Below, in pieces: positions 1 through 7,472 of a DNA stretch of 13,015 nt. The stretch lies in NCBI GenBank assembly GCA_001770785.1, contig MERZ01000261.1, forward strand, positions 32,592-45,606, written 5' to 3'. The notes beneath the pieces are model-generated. The model searched no databases and was not told the origin of the DNA. It saw only the letters and a list, made by a program, of their open reading frames with translations. The translations under genes and the position numbers were made by a program. The stretch is from Burkholderiales bacterium RIFCSPHIGHO2_12_FULL_61_11 (lineage in GTDB: Bacteria > Pseudomonadota > Gammaproteobacteria > Burkholderiales > Burkholderiaceae_C). The first letter of the stretch is position 1. The number at the start of each line of letters is the position of its first letter.

Positions 1-1
1 G

Positions 2-331
2 GGCACCCAGCTGCTCGGCATCAAGGCCGTGGTAGCACGCAGTTTTGAGCGCATTCACCGCAGCAACCTGGTCGGCATGGGCGTGCTGCCGCTGCAGTTC
101 AAGCCGGGCGATTCGTGGCAGACCCTCAAGCTCACAGGCTCCGAGTTCATTGACGTGATTCCGCATCCCGAGCTCAAGCCGCAGAGCGAAGCCAGACTGA
201 TCATCACGCGGGCCGACGGGTCACGCCAGGAAGTCAAGGTCATCCTGCGCGTGGACACGCCGATTGAGGTGGACTACTACCGCAACGGCGGCATTTTGCC
301 TTACGTGCTCCGGCAATTGTTGGCGGCATGA
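2..331 (+). CDS. acnA: Aconitate hydratase, C-terminal end (partial)
   Basis: This is the 3' end of an aconitase gene that begins before the window. The open frame runs from base 2 to the TGA at 329-331, giving about 109 residues. The enzyme interconverts citrate and isocitrate through cis-aconitate in the TCA cycle, in the cytoplasm. The visible part is the swivel domain: [20 protein letters not shown] is a hallmark of the AcnA/IRP1 group, and the [13 protein letters not shown] stretch includes the substrate-binding Arg and Ser region. The C-terminus [12 protein letters not shown] is also typical of AcnA. The 4Fe-4S cysteines lie upstream, outside the window. The stop overlaps the start of the next gene (ATGA), so the two are probably co-transcribed. 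The GTG at 29 is internal and not a real start. The family call is firm; the choice of acnA over another AcnA-type paralogue is likely. Confidence 0.93.
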   Translation, partial: GTQLLGIKAVVARSFERIHRSNLVGMGVLPLQFKPGDSWQTLKLTGSEFIDVIPHPELKPQSEARLIITRADGSRQEVKVILRVDTPIEVDYYRNGGILPYVLRQLLAA

Positions 332-1548
332 GCCGAGAGGTCTTGATAGCCGGTGGCGGCATAGGCGGACTGGCAGCGGCACTGTCCATTTCGCGAGCCG
401 GCTGGGACGTTCGCCTGTTTGAACGCGCGCCGGCTTTTGCCGAGGTCGGCGCAGGTATCCAGCTCGGGCCCAATGTCGTGCGGGTGCTGCACGGCTGGGG
501 GCTGCAGGCCGAACTGGCGCGCGTGGCGGCGTTCCCGCAGCGGCTGCAGGTGCGCGATGCCGTCACGGGCCGAGAGCTTGGCGTGCTGCCGTTGGGCGAG
601 CGCGCCGTGCAAAAGTACGGCGCGCCCTACGCCACCATTGCTCGCGCTGATCTGCACGGGCTGCTGCTGGGGGCCGTGCAGGGGCGCGCCAATGTGCGGC
701 TCAAGTTGAACACCGGCCTGGCCAGCTATGCAGACAGCGGGCAGGTCGTGACCCTTAAAACTTCCGAAGGTCTGGAGGTCGAGGGCGATGCGCTCATCGG
801 TGCCGACGGCCTGTGGAGCCGCGTGCGCGAGCAACTGCTGCGCGACGGCCCGCCGCGCGTGACGGGGCACCTGGCCTACCGCGCCATGCTGCCGCAAACC
901 CGTCTGCCCGAGCGCCTGCGCAGCCAGCAGGTGACGGCCTGGCTGGGCCCCAGGCTGCATGTGGTGGCGTACCCGGTACGCGGTGGCGAGTGGCTCAACG
1001 TGGTGGCCATCGTGCAGGGTCGCCTTGAGGATGACCTGCAAAGCTGGGACCACAGCGCCAACACGGCCGAGCTACAAGCGGCGCTCAAGCGTATGTCAGT
1101 GCCGCTGCGCGATCTGATTCATGCCGTGAGCGAAGGGGCCAGCGAAGCTGGCGCGACTTGGCGCTTGTGGCCGCTGTGCGATCGCCCTCCCATGCTGGGT
1201 GCGCAGCAGCAGGCGCAGGGCCGGGTCGCCTTGCTGGGCGATGCCGCGCACCCGATGCGGCCCTACCTGGCGCAAGGTGCCGGCATGGCAATTGAAGATG
1301 CCGCTGAACTTGGCCGGGTACTCGCTTTGGACGGCCAAGCCGCAATAGAGGTGCCGCTGTGCCTGCGCCGTTATGCGCTCAATCGCTGGCAGCGCTGCGC
1401 GCGCGTGCAGGCGCAGTCGATGCGCAACGGCGTCATTTTCCATGCTGAAGGGGTCATGCGCTGGGGGCGTGATGCCTCGCTGCGGCTGCTCGGCGAGCGC
1501 CTGCTGGACATGCCCTGGCTGTATGGCGCAAGGCCGGAGAGCCGGTAA
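328..1548 (+). CDS. FAD-dependent monooxygenase (salicylate hydroxylase-like)
   Basis: A 406-residue class A flavoprotein hydroxylase. It has the three family motifs in order: the N-terminal Rossmann dinucleotide motif GGGIGG (residues 9-14) with the ribose-binding acidic residue in LFERAP (E32), the DG motif IGADGLWSR (D160-G161), and the GD motif LLGDAAHPM (D305) followed by [11 protein letters not shown]. The stretch [10 protein letters not shown] after the first strand is typical of salicylate, 3-hydroxybenzoate and 6-hydroxynicotinate hydroxylase relatives. Such enzymes use NAD(P)H and O2 to hydroxylate an aromatic ring. Length is normal for the family (about 380-410). The ATG overlaps the aconitase stop as ATGA, which suggests translational coupling. 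There is no strong ribosome-binding site of its own. The substrate cannot be read from the sequence, and no aromatic-degradation partner genes are nearby. A UbiH-type quinone role is less likely given the motif style. Confidence 0.88.
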   Translation: MSREVLIAGGGIGGLAAALSISRAGWDVRLFERAPAFAEVGAGIQLGPNVVRVLHGWGLQAELARVAAFPQRLQVRDAVTGRELGVLPLGERAVQKYGAPYATIARADLHGLLLGAVQGRANVRLKLNTGLASYADSGQVVTLKTSEGLEVEGDALIGADGLWSRVREQLLRDGPPRVTGHLAYRAMLPQTRLPERLRSQQVTAWLGPRLHVVAYPVRGGEWLNVVAIVQGRLEDDLQSWDHSANTAELQAALKRMSVPLRDLIHAVSEGASEAGATWRLWPLCDRPPMLGAQQQAQGRVALLGDAAHPMRPYLAQGAGMAIEDAAELGRVLALDGQAAIEVPLCLRRYALNRWQRCARVQAQSMRNGVIFHAEGVMRWGRDASLRLLGERLLDMPWLYGARPESR

Positions 1549-1610
1549 AAGCTATCTAATGCGTTTTTATCCTACAAGAGCACGGGCCAGCCAGCGCATG
1601 GTTTTCTGAA

Positions 1611-1640
1611 TTGTCGCCTTAGCATGGGGCAAGCTCAATA
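1611..1640 (+). promoter_or_regulatory. Possible promoter for the small membrane protein gene
   Basis: TTGTCG (1611-1616), an 18-base spacer and TCAATA (1635-1640) lie just upstream of the ATG at 1655. The 106-base gap after the monooxygenase otherwise holds only a ribosome-binding-like AGGAC at 1643-1647. Both boxes are imperfect, so this is a guess from spacing and resemblance to sigma-70 sites. Confidence 0.22.
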
Positions 1641-1654
1641 ATAGGACGTTCCCC

Positions 1655-2014
1655 ATGTTTTCTGACCATTTGCAAAAAATTGACAAAGTCTCAAGCAAGA
1701 CCTTGCTCGGCGTGGCCGCTGGCTTGGTGATTGTGTGCCAACTGATTGCCATGGCGCTGGTGGCCGATGGGCAGGTAAAAAATGCGCAATGGCGTGACGC
1801 CTCCGAGCGAATCGTCATGGCCCAGTGCCGCCAGAGCCCCATGGGCGGCGCGCGGCAAAGCTGCATTGAACAGGCCAGAGCCGCCCTAAGCCCGTCCCGC
1901 GAGGCTGACACCCGGCAAATCGCCAAGGCTGCCGACAGCACTTCAGACATCGAAAGCACCATGCCGAGCCATCAGGTGCAAAGTTTCATGCCCGCATCTT
2001 TTGTGATGCGTTAA
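1655..2014 (+). CDS. Small single-pass membrane protein, unknown function
   Basis: A 119-residue protein I do not recognise. Residues about 16-37 (TLLGVAAGLVIVCQLIAMAL) form one hydrophobic segment after a short basic N-terminus, which fits a signal anchor with the C-terminal part outside the cytoplasm. The exported part carries two cysteines (C58 and C70, in AQCRQ and QSCIE) that could form a disulfide, and then a low-complexity Ser/Ala tail. The start is chosen because AGGAC sits 7 bases upstream of the ATG and no earlier start fits. The gene stands alone, convergent with the lipoprotein gene downstream. It looks real (frame open end to end, sensible membrane segment), but no function should be assigned. 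Confidence 0.6.
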   Translation: MFSDHLQKIDKVSSKTLLGVAAGLVIVCQLIAMALVADGQVKNAQWRDASERIVMAQCRQSPMGGARQSCIEQARAALSPSREADTRQIAKAADSTSDIESTMPSHQVQSFMPASFVMR

Positions 2015-2033
2015 GGCGTAAGGCGATTGCCGC

Positions 2034-2720
2034 CTATGGCCTGATCAGCGCGCCGGTTTTTCGGTCGAACTGCACGGTGCGTACCTGCCCGTTCTGGCCG
2101 GGAAGCTCATCAAACACCGCACGAACCAGGTAAGGTACCAGCACCGACAGATCTATGGCTTCGCCTTCATAAACCGCGCGCGACTCAAAGATTGGACGGG
2201 GCTGGCCCGGCGCGCTGCCCTTTGTGTCGAGAATGCGCAGCCGCAAATTGCTGATCTGCACGTTAAGACGCACCGGGCGCTCGCCGACATAGCGCGGCCC
2301 AAAAGGATCGGGAACCCACATGCCCGGAACGATGCGACCCGCCGCATCGCGGTAAGGCGGCAGGAAAATATGGTAGTCCTGATAAACGGGTGTCAGATAG
2401 GTCTTCTGCTCGCCGCGGCTTTCCGCTGCCACCTCGACCTGAAGGCGACCCACCTGTCCAGCCGGTGCGCTCTTGAAGCCACGCTGCTCAAGCTGGGCCT
2501 GTACATGGCTTTCATAAGTGGCTTGCTCCAGCTCGCGGCCCGGCTCAACCGGAGTAAGAAAGCTGAAAGTGCTGCCAGCAATGTCGGCGGGCCACTGGTT
2601 AAAGCGGGTGACCCTCGCCGTGATCGGGGTCGCGCAGGCCGTCAGCAATGCCAGGACCAGCAGGGCCAGGAGCAGTCGTGGCGAGAAAAACCTCGACGAC
2701 CGAAATGCTGAAAAGCTCAT
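2034..2720 (-). CDS. DUF4136-like outer-membrane lipoprotein
   Basis: A 228-residue lipoprotein. The N-terminus has arginines, a hydrophobic stretch RLLLALLVLALL and the lipobox LTAC with the lipidated Cys at residue 29. Alanine at +2 predicts sorting to the outer membrane. The mature part starts with TPITARVTRFNQWP and resembles the DUF4136 family of proteobacterial lipoproteins (one compact beta-rich domain of about 150-180 residues). A Tyr/Pro-rich middle (YQDYHIFLPPYRDA) and the stretch RPVRLNVQISNLRLRILD follow. The molecular function of the family is unknown to me. The gene is convergent with the small membrane protein gene and divergent from the zinc peptidase gene. The ATG at 2718-2720 is the natural start, since it gives a complete signal peptide. 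The lipoprotein call is firm; the DUF4136 membership is from memory. Confidence 0.85.
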   Translation of the reverse strand: MSFSAFRSSRFFSPRLLLALLVLALLTACATPITARVTRFNQWPADIAGSTFSFLTPVEPGRELEQATYESHVQAQLEQRGFKSAPAGQVGRLQVEVAAESRGEQKTYLTPVYQDYHIFLPPYRDAAGRIVPGMWVPDPFGPRYVGERPVRLNVQISNLRLRILDTKGSAPGQPRPIFESRAVYEGEAIDLSVLVPYLVRAVFDELPGQNGQVRTVQFDRKTGALIRP

Positions 2721-2744
2721 AGCTCAAGGATACATCGGGCTTGA

Positions 2745-2774
2745 ATTTTGTTCCACAGCATCATTGGCTCTCAA
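2745..2774 (-). promoter_or_regulatory. Possible promoter for the lipoprotein gene
   Basis: Read on the minus strand, TTGAGA (2774-2769), 18 bases and CAAAAT (2750-2745) stand about 25 bases before the lipoprotein ATG. The position and composition suit a sigma-70 promoter in the 150-base divergent gap (2721-2870). For the plus-strand peptidase gene I see only weak boxes around 2845-2855 and no clear ribosome-binding site. Confidence 0.33.
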
Positions 2775-2870
2775 GTAAAAAAGTCGGCGCAGGCGCTGAC
2801 AGGCCAGGAATCGAGGCTCCCGTATCAGCAGCATTCAAACAAGCTCACTATCTGTGACAAGTAATCCATC

Positions 2871-3746
2871 ATGAAATGGGAAGGCAATCGTGAGTCTGAC
2901 AACGTTCAAGACCGGCGCGATGACGCAGGCGATGGCGGCGGGCTGCTGGGCGGGCGCAGCATCGGTATTGGCACCCTCGTGGTGGCCCTCATCGGCGGCT
3001 GGCTATTCGGCATCAACCCGCTCACGATCCTGGGGCTCTTAAGTGGCGCTTCGCCACCGGCCCAGGTGCAGCAGCACGCGCCTGCGCATCGGCCGCCAGC
3101 CGATGACCGCATGGCCAGCTTTGTCTCTACCGTGCTGGCCGATACCGAAGACGTCTGGAAAGACGTTTTCGCCCGGGGTGGCGGATCCTATCAGGAACCG
3201 CGCCTGGTGCTATTTCGCGGTGCCACGCAAACCGCCTGCGGTCAGGGCCAGGCAGCCATGGGGCCGTTTTACTGCCCGGGTGACCAAAAGGTCTACATCG
3301 ACCTCGGGTTTTATGAAACCCTGAAAAACCGCTTGGGTGCGCCCGGCGACTTTGCCCAGGCTTATGTGATTGCGCACGAGGTCGGCCACCATGTGCAAAA
3401 CCTGCTCGGCATCAGCGACAAGATGGAGCAGATGCGCGGCCGGGTCGGCAAGGTCGACTACAACGCGCTCAGCGTGCGGCTGGAATTGCAGGCCGACTGC
3501 TTTGCCGGCCTTTGGGCGCACAACGCCCAAAACACCCGGCAGATTCTGGAGCAGGGCGATGTCGAGGAAGCCATGAACGCCGCCGCCAAAATCGGTGACG
3601 ACGCGCTGCAGCGCGGCAGTGGCGGTGCCGTGGTGCCCGAGACCTTTACCCACGGCAGCAGCGCCCAGCGCCAGCGCTGGTTCAACACCGGCCTGAAAAC
3701 CGGCAGCGTCCGGGCTTGCGACACCTTCAGCGCCAAGAATTTATAA
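2871..3746 (+). CDS. ypfJ: YpfJ/KPN_02809-type membrane zinc metallopeptidase
   Basis: A 291-residue member of the neutral zinc metallopeptidase family known as YpfJ or KPN_02809. The N-terminal MKWEGNRESDNVQDRR is the characteristic start of the family. A Gly-rich linker leads to one transmembrane segment (about residues 31-59), then a Pro/His-rich linker, then the peptidase domain. The zinc motif is HEVGHH (169-174), with E170 as catalytic base, and the probable third ligand is E205 in LELQADCFAGLW. The stretch ACGQGQAAMGPFYCPGDQKVYIDL before it is also typical and holds two cysteines. The length matches relatives (about 280-300). The catalytic domain is probably periplasmic. The substrate is unknown. 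No terminator is visible after the stop. Confidence 0.9.
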   Translation: MKWEGNRESDNVQDRRDDAGDGGGLLGGRSIGIGTLVVALIGGWLFGINPLTILGLLSGASPPAQVQQHAPAHRPPADDRMASFVSTVLADTEDVWKDVFARGGGSYQEPRLVLFRGATQTACGQGQAAMGPFYCPGDQKVYIDLGFYETLKNRLGAPGDFAQAYVIAHEVGHHVQNLLGISDKMEQMRGRVGKVDYNALSVRLELQADCFAGLWAHNAQNTRQILEQGDVEEAMNAAAKIGDDALQRGSGGAVVPETFTHGSSAQRQRWFNTGLKTGSVRACDTFSAKNL

Positions 3747-3795
3747 CAAACCATGGTTTTGACCCTACTGGATGGTTGCGAGCAGCTATAGAATT

Positions 3796-3909
3796 GTGAG
3801 TGAATCGGTCATTTTTACAGCCACCCCAACGTCACGGCACGGCTTCGTGGTGGACCCGGTGACCGGCATGAACGGCTGTTTCATCCACAGTGCGACAATA
3901 GTGGGCTAA
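3796..3909 (+). CDS. Possible 37-codon ORF abutting rhlE
   Basis: A GTG at 3796 opens a frame that ends at TAA 3907-3909, directly next to the rhlE ATG at 3910. The predicted peptide includes RHGFVVDPVTGMNGCFIHS. Its second half has strongly GC-rich third positions (mostly C or G from about codon 14 on), as in real genes of this genome, while the first 13 codons do not. There is no clear ribosome-binding site before the GTG. It may be a coupled leader peptide, the tail of a decayed gene, or chance. It is listed because the junction TAA-ATG and the codon pattern are notable, not because expression is shown. Confidence 0.22.
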   Translation: MSESVIFTATPTSRHGFVVDPVTGMNGCFIHSATIVG

Positions 3910-5406
3910 ATGACATCTTCTTTTTCGAAATTATCGCTGGCTGAACCGCTGGCACGCGCCGTCGCCGAAATGGGCTACGAATCCATGACCCCTATCCAGG
4001 AGCAGGCCATCCCGGTCGTTCTGCAGGGCCGAGACGTGATGGGCGCCGCGCAAACCGGCACCGGCAAAACCGCTGCTTTCGCGCTGCCTCTGCTGCAGCG
4101 CATGATGAAGCACGAGAACGCTTCAACCTCGCCGGCGCGCCACCCGGTGCGAGCGCTGGTGCTGCTGCCGACCCGCGAACTGGCGGTCCAGGTGGCCGAG
4201 CAGGTCAAACTCTACGCCAAGTACACCAAGCTCAACAGTGCCGTGGTGTTTGGCGGCATGGACATGAAGCCGCAAACGCTGGAACTCAAAAAAGGCGTTG
4301 AAGTTTTGGTGGCCACGCCGGGGCGCTTGCTGGACCATATCGAGGCCAAAAATACCGTACTCAATCAGGTTGAGTATGTCGTGCTCGACGAAGCCGACCG
4401 CATGCTCGACATCGGCTTTTTGCCCGATCTGCAGCGCATTTTGAGCTACCTGCCCAAGCAGCGCATCACGCTGCTTTTTTCGGCCACCTTTTCGCCTGAA
4501 ATCAAGCGTCTGGCGTCGAGCTATCTGCAAGACCCGGTGACGATCGAAGTGGCGCGCTCCAACGCCGCCGCTTCCACGGTGGAACAGCATTTCTACAGCG
4601 TGAACGCCGACGACAAGCGCCGCGCCTTGCACCAAATCCTCAAGCAGCGTGAGTTGAAGCAGGCTTTTGTCTTCGTCAACAGCAAGCTTGGCTGCGCGCG
4701 ACTGGCCCGCTCGCTGGAACGCGAAGGCCTTAAAACCACGGCGCTGCACGGCGACAAAAGCCAGGACGAACGCTTGAAGGCGCTTGAGTCTTTCAAGAGA
4801 GGCGAAGTCGATTTGCTGGTCTGCACCGACGTGGCCGCCCGCGGCCTGGACATCAAGGACGTGCCGGCCGTGTTCAACTTCGACGTACCCTTCAACGCCG
4901 AAGACTATGTGCACCGCATTGGCCGCACCGGCCGCGCGGGTTTGGCGGGTCTGGCCGTAAGCTTTGTGGCCAGCAGCGATACCCGTCTGGTGTCCGACAT
5001 TGAAAAACTGCTGGGGAGCAAAATCGAAATTGAGCCCATCGAGTTTGAAGAAGACCGTCCGCGCATCATCGCGCAGGGTCGCATCAACGATGGCCGCCGC
5101 ATGTACCGCGAAGGCGAAGGCCCTGACGCGCCAAACGATGGCCTTGCCCGTGAAGCGATTGAATCACGCGAGCCACGCATGCCGCGCGAGCAGCGTGCGC
5201 CGCGTGAGCGTCGCGAATACACGCCGCATCGCCAACCGGCGGCCTCCCGTGATCCGTTTTTTGATCAGCCTTATGAGCCCGGCGCTGCCGCTGAAAATCA
5301 GCCATCCTGGGAAGTGGGTGCCAAGGCCAACGCGGCGGGCAGCGCGGTTTCCAGCAACATCAAGCCCAAGAAAAAAATCGCTGCGCTGTTCAAGACCAGC
5401 AACTAG
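3910..5406 (+). CDS. rhlE: DEAD-box ATP-dependent RNA helicase RhlE
   Basis: A 498-residue DEAD-box helicase with the complete motif set: Q motif around GYESMTPIQEQAIP (22-35), motif I AQTGTGKT (47-54), PTRELAVQV, GGMD, TPGRLLDH, DEAD (160-163), SAT (191-193), FVNSKLGCARLA, TDVAARGLD and HRIGRTGR (335-342). The first 370 residues or so are the two RecA-like domains. The rest is a charged, probably disordered tail rich in Arg and Pro, ending in IKPKKKIAALFKTSN, a basic end I associate with RhlE of Burkholderiales. It unwinds short RNA duplexes in ribosome assembly and RNA turnover. The ATG at 3910 starts the N-terminal FSKLSLAEPLARAV helix expected of the family. Upstream is only a weak GTGGG, plus a GACAAT box at 3894-3899 that might be a -10 element. 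A hairpin terminator candidate follows. Confidence 0.95.
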   Translation: MTSSFSKLSLAEPLARAVAEMGYESMTPIQEQAIPVVLQGRDVMGAAQTGTGKTAAFALPLLQRMMKHENASTSPARHPVRALVLLPTRELAVQVAEQVKLYAKYTKLNSAVVFGGMDMKPQTLELKKGVEVLVATPGRLLDHIEAKNTVLNQVEYVVLDEADRMLDIGFLPDLQRILSYLPKQRITLLFSATFSPEIKRLASSYLQDPVTIEVARSNAAASTVEQHFYSVNADDKRRALHQILKQRELKQAFVFVNSKLGCARLARSLEREGLKTTALHGDKSQDERLKALESFKRGEVDLLVCTDVAARGLDIKDVPAVFNFDVPFNAEDYVHRIGRTGRAGLAGLAVSFVASSDTRLVSDIEKLLGSKIEIEPIEFEEDRPRIIAQGRINDGRRMYREGEGPDAPNDGLAREAIESREPRMPREQRAPRERREYTPHRQPAASRDPFFDQPYEPGAAAENQPSWEVGAKANAAGSAVSSNIKPKKKIAALFKTSN

Positions 5407-5407
5407 T

Positions 5408-5453
5408 ACTGCAGCTATTTCGGGCTTTTTTTAAAAGGCTGTAGTTAGTTTTT
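5408..5453 (+). terminator. Candidate rho-independent terminator after rhlE
   Basis: Two bases after the rhlE stop, ACTGCAGC (5408-5415) pairs with GCTGTAGT (5438-5445), eight pairs including one G-U. A T-rich tract follows at 5449-5453. The loop of 22 bases is longer than usual and itself contains seven Ts, so this is a moderate candidate. The remainder of the 137-base gap to the next gene shows nothing further that I recognise. Confidence 0.38.
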
Positions 5454-5543
5454 CTGATTTTCGAGACGCGTCGGCGCGCGCCTACGGGCACTGGCGGGGA
5501 CGTCTGGTGTCGGCTCATCCGCCGCACGTCTTAAACTGTCCGC

Positions 5544-6494
5544 ATGATGGCCAATCTCGCCGAGTGCTTGCAGGCCTTGCCGGCCCATGGGCTTTCTGCC
5601 CTGCAGAGAATTTATCGCCCGTTGTGGCGCGCTGTTGACCAGTGGATAGATGCCGATGGCCTGCGCATGAGCGCGGCCATGTCGTTCTACGGCATTCTCA
5701 GCCTGGCTCCCTTGCTGATACTGCTGGTGGCGGTGCTGGGCTGGTGGCTGGATCGCAGTTATCTTGAAACCAGCCTGGTTGAGCAGATTCGCAGCGTGAT
5801 CGGCCCGCAGGGCGCGCGGGTGGTGGAGCAGGCGCTTTCCAGTGCCACCAAACCCTCGGAGGGAATCGTCGCTTCGCTGTTCGCCTTTGCGCTGCTGCTG
5901 TTCGGGGCGACCGGAGTGTTTGCCGAGTTGCAGGATGCCTTTGAGCGCCTGTGGCGGCAGGGCAGTGGCCAGGCACCCCGCCAGAAGTGGTGGCGTAGCG
6001 CCTCGTTGCGTCTGCGCGGTGTCGCTTACATCCTGGCGTTCGGGTTTTTGCTGCTGGTGTCGCTGGCGGTGTCAACCTTCTTAAGCCTGGTATCAGACTG
6101 GGCCGGAAGTTACTTTCCCTTTGCAAAAATAGCCTGGGTGCTCAACGAAGTCGTGTCGTTTGGTTTTGGCGTCGCGCTGTTTGTTTCCCTCATGAAAATG
6201 AGTTCTGGCCCAAAGCCCGGCCTGCGCTATCTGGTCATGGGGGCCGCCTGCGGCGCCATATTGTTTCAAGTCGGCAAATACCTGATGGCGATTTACCTGT
6301 CAACCGCGGCAGTGGTCTCAGCCTACGGCGCGGCGGGCTCGCTGGTGGTTATCTTGATGTGGATTTACTTTACATCCGCCGTGCTGCTGCTGTCGGCCAG
6401 CGTGGCGCGCGCCTGGTCAGACGAGGCCGCGGCTCGAGCAGCCCAAGCCAGCGCCAAGCCAGAGGCACCACCCACATCGGTCCAGTTGTCGTAA
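5544..6494 (+). CDS. YihY/BrkB family inner-membrane protein
   Basis: A 316-residue polytopic membrane protein of the YihY/virulence factor BrkB (UPF0761) family. The signature appears at residues about 39-60 (ADGLRMSAAMSFYGILSLAPL), followed by six or so hydrophobic helices near 48-69, 110-130, 155-180, 198-218, 228-250 and 260-287. The conserved LFGATGVFAELQDAFERLW and the segment from VVSAYGAAGSLVVILMWIYF to the last helix are also typical. The protein lacks the RNase BN activity once ascribed to the family, and its role is not settled. The C-terminus is a short Ala/Pro-rich cytoplasmic tail. The start is ATGATG at 5544; the second ATG is equally possible. No ribosome-binding site is obvious. 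Downstream, the gene converges on apaH. Confidence 0.9.
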   Translation: MMANLAECLQALPAHGLSALQRIYRPLWRAVDQWIDADGLRMSAAMSFYGILSLAPLLILLVAVLGWWLDRSYLETSLVEQIRSVIGPQGARVVEQALSSATKPSEGIVASLFAFALLLFGATGVFAELQDAFERLWRQGSGQAPRQKWWRSASLRLRGVAYILAFGFLLLVSLAVSTFLSLVSDWAGSYFPFAKIAWVLNEVVSFGFGVALFVSLMKMSSGPKPGLRYLVMGAACGAILFQVGKYLMAIYLSTAAVVSAYGAAGSLVVILMWIYFTSAVLLLSASVARAWSDEAAARAAQASAKPEAPPTSVQLS

Positions 6495-6528
6495 GCCGGA
6501 TCGGGGAGTTTTAGGTCTGAGCAAGATC

Positions 6529-6560
6529 AAGAAAAACTGGCCCTCTTTCCGCCGGACCAG
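6529..6560 (-). terminator. Candidate rho-independent terminator of apaH
   Basis: On the minus strand, CTGGTC (6560-6555) pairs with GGCCAG (6542-6537), six pairs with one G-U and a 12-base loop. TTTTTCTT (6536-6529) follows immediately. This lies about 40 bases past the apaH stop in the gap shared with the convergent brkB-like gene. It has a U tract only in the apaH direction. Confidence 0.5.
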
Positions 6561-6598
6561 CGAAAAAGTCGTCAGCCCGTTGCTGCGGTTTCCCGTGC

Positions 6599-7447
6599 TT
6601 ACGCAGGCTTTTGCGCCTGCTCGCAGGTTACCGTGATCAGTTCAAACTCGCCAGCTTTCGCCCCCAGCCTGGCCGCCGTCAGGCAACCGCCCCAGACGCA
6701 GCCCGTGTCCAGCGGCAAGGCGTTGTGCCGCAGGCCCGTGCGCGTGCTGGCGTCGGCCGCCAGGGTGGACCAATGGCCAAACGCCATGGGCGTGCCCCGG
6801 GTCGCCCGTCCCGGCACTTCAAACCACGGCAGATAGCCCGCGGGCGCATGGCTGGCGCCTTCGCTGCTGCTGAACTCCATCACGCCTTCGCGCGTGCAAA
6901 AGCGCAGCCGCGTCAGCGCATTCACAATCACCCGCAGCCGGTCAGCGCCCTCCAGTGCGTCATCCCACTGGTCAGGCGTGTTGCCATACATCGCGCTCAA
7001 AAAATCTCGCAAGCCAGGGCCTCGCAATTTCAGTTCCACCTCCGCGGCCAGCGCGAGGGTTTGCGCGACGCTCCATTGCGGCAGCACGCCCGCATGCACC
7101 ATCAGCCAGCCATGGCGCTGCAGCGCCATGGCACGATGCCGCAGCCAGTCCAGCAGCGCCTGACTGTCGGGTGCCTGCAAGACGGCTTGCACGGTATCCC
7201 TGCGGCCGGGCTGGCCCACGCCTTGCCACAGCGCCAGCAGGTGCAGGTCGTGGTTGCCAAGCAGACATTGCGCCGCGTCGCCCAGCGCGCTCAGGCTTCG
7301 CAACACGCCCAGCGAGTCCGGCCCACGGTTCACCAAGTCTCCCAACAAGTACAAGGTGTCGCGGCTCGGGGAAAAATCCAGCTTCTCCAGCAGACGCTGA
7401 AATGGCCTATGGCAACCCTGCAGGTCGCCGATACAGTAAAGTGACAT
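6599..7447 (-). CDS. apaH: Symmetrical bis(5'-nucleosyl)-tetraphosphatase (Ap4A hydrolase)
   Basis: A 282-residue ApaH, the usual family length. It splits diadenosine tetraphosphate into two ADP, clearing a stress-linked dinucleotide, and can also act as an RNA decapping enzyme for Np4 caps. It is a metallophosphoesterase. The metal-binding motifs are visible in order: GDLQGC (7-12), GDLVNRGPDS (36-45), GNHD (64-67) and VHAG. The C-terminal FGHWSTLA and LDTGCVWGG are also typical. The frame stays open 131 codons upstream on the minus strand, but that part is antisense to the next gene and has no family similarity. The start at 7447 gives the normal MSLYCIGDLQGC. A purine stretch (AGGGGG) lies about 13 bases before the ATG, rather far for a ribosome-binding site. 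The gene is divergent from the CBS-domain protein gene. Confidence 0.95.
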   Translation of the reverse strand: MSLYCIGDLQGCHRPFQRLLEKLDFSPSRDTLYLLGDLVNRGPDSLGVLRSLSALGDAAQCLLGNHDLHLLALWQGVGQPGRRDTVQAVLQAPDSQALLDWLRHRAMALQRHGWLMVHAGVLPQWSVAQTLALAAEVELKLRGPGLRDFLSAMYGNTPDQWDDALEGADRLRVIVNALTRLRFCTREGVMEFSSSEGASHAPAGYLPWFEVPGRATRGTPMAFGHWSTLAADASTRTGLRHNALPLDTGCVWGGCLTAARLGAKAGEFELITVTCEQAQKPA

Positions 7448-7472
7448 GGTGTTTATTCTGCCCCCTGGACTC

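Noticed and set aside
301..1053. Long minus-strand frame opposite the monooxygenase
   Set aside because: The real gene on the plus strand has all flavoprotein motifs; this translation is Ala/Gln/His-rich shadow sequence.
2021..2035. Hairpin AGGCG/CGCCT at the convergent stops, considered as a bidirectional terminator
   Set aside because: Only five pairs, no T run on either side, and it overlaps a coding end.
4123..4914. 263-codon minus-strand frame inside rhlE
   Set aside because: Antisense shadow of a strongly conserved helicase region, with no recognisable domain.
6495..6598. Open frame with basic residues in the gap between the BrkB-like gene and apaH
   Set aside because: It has no start codon in frame, and the stretch is better explained by the apaH terminator hairpin.
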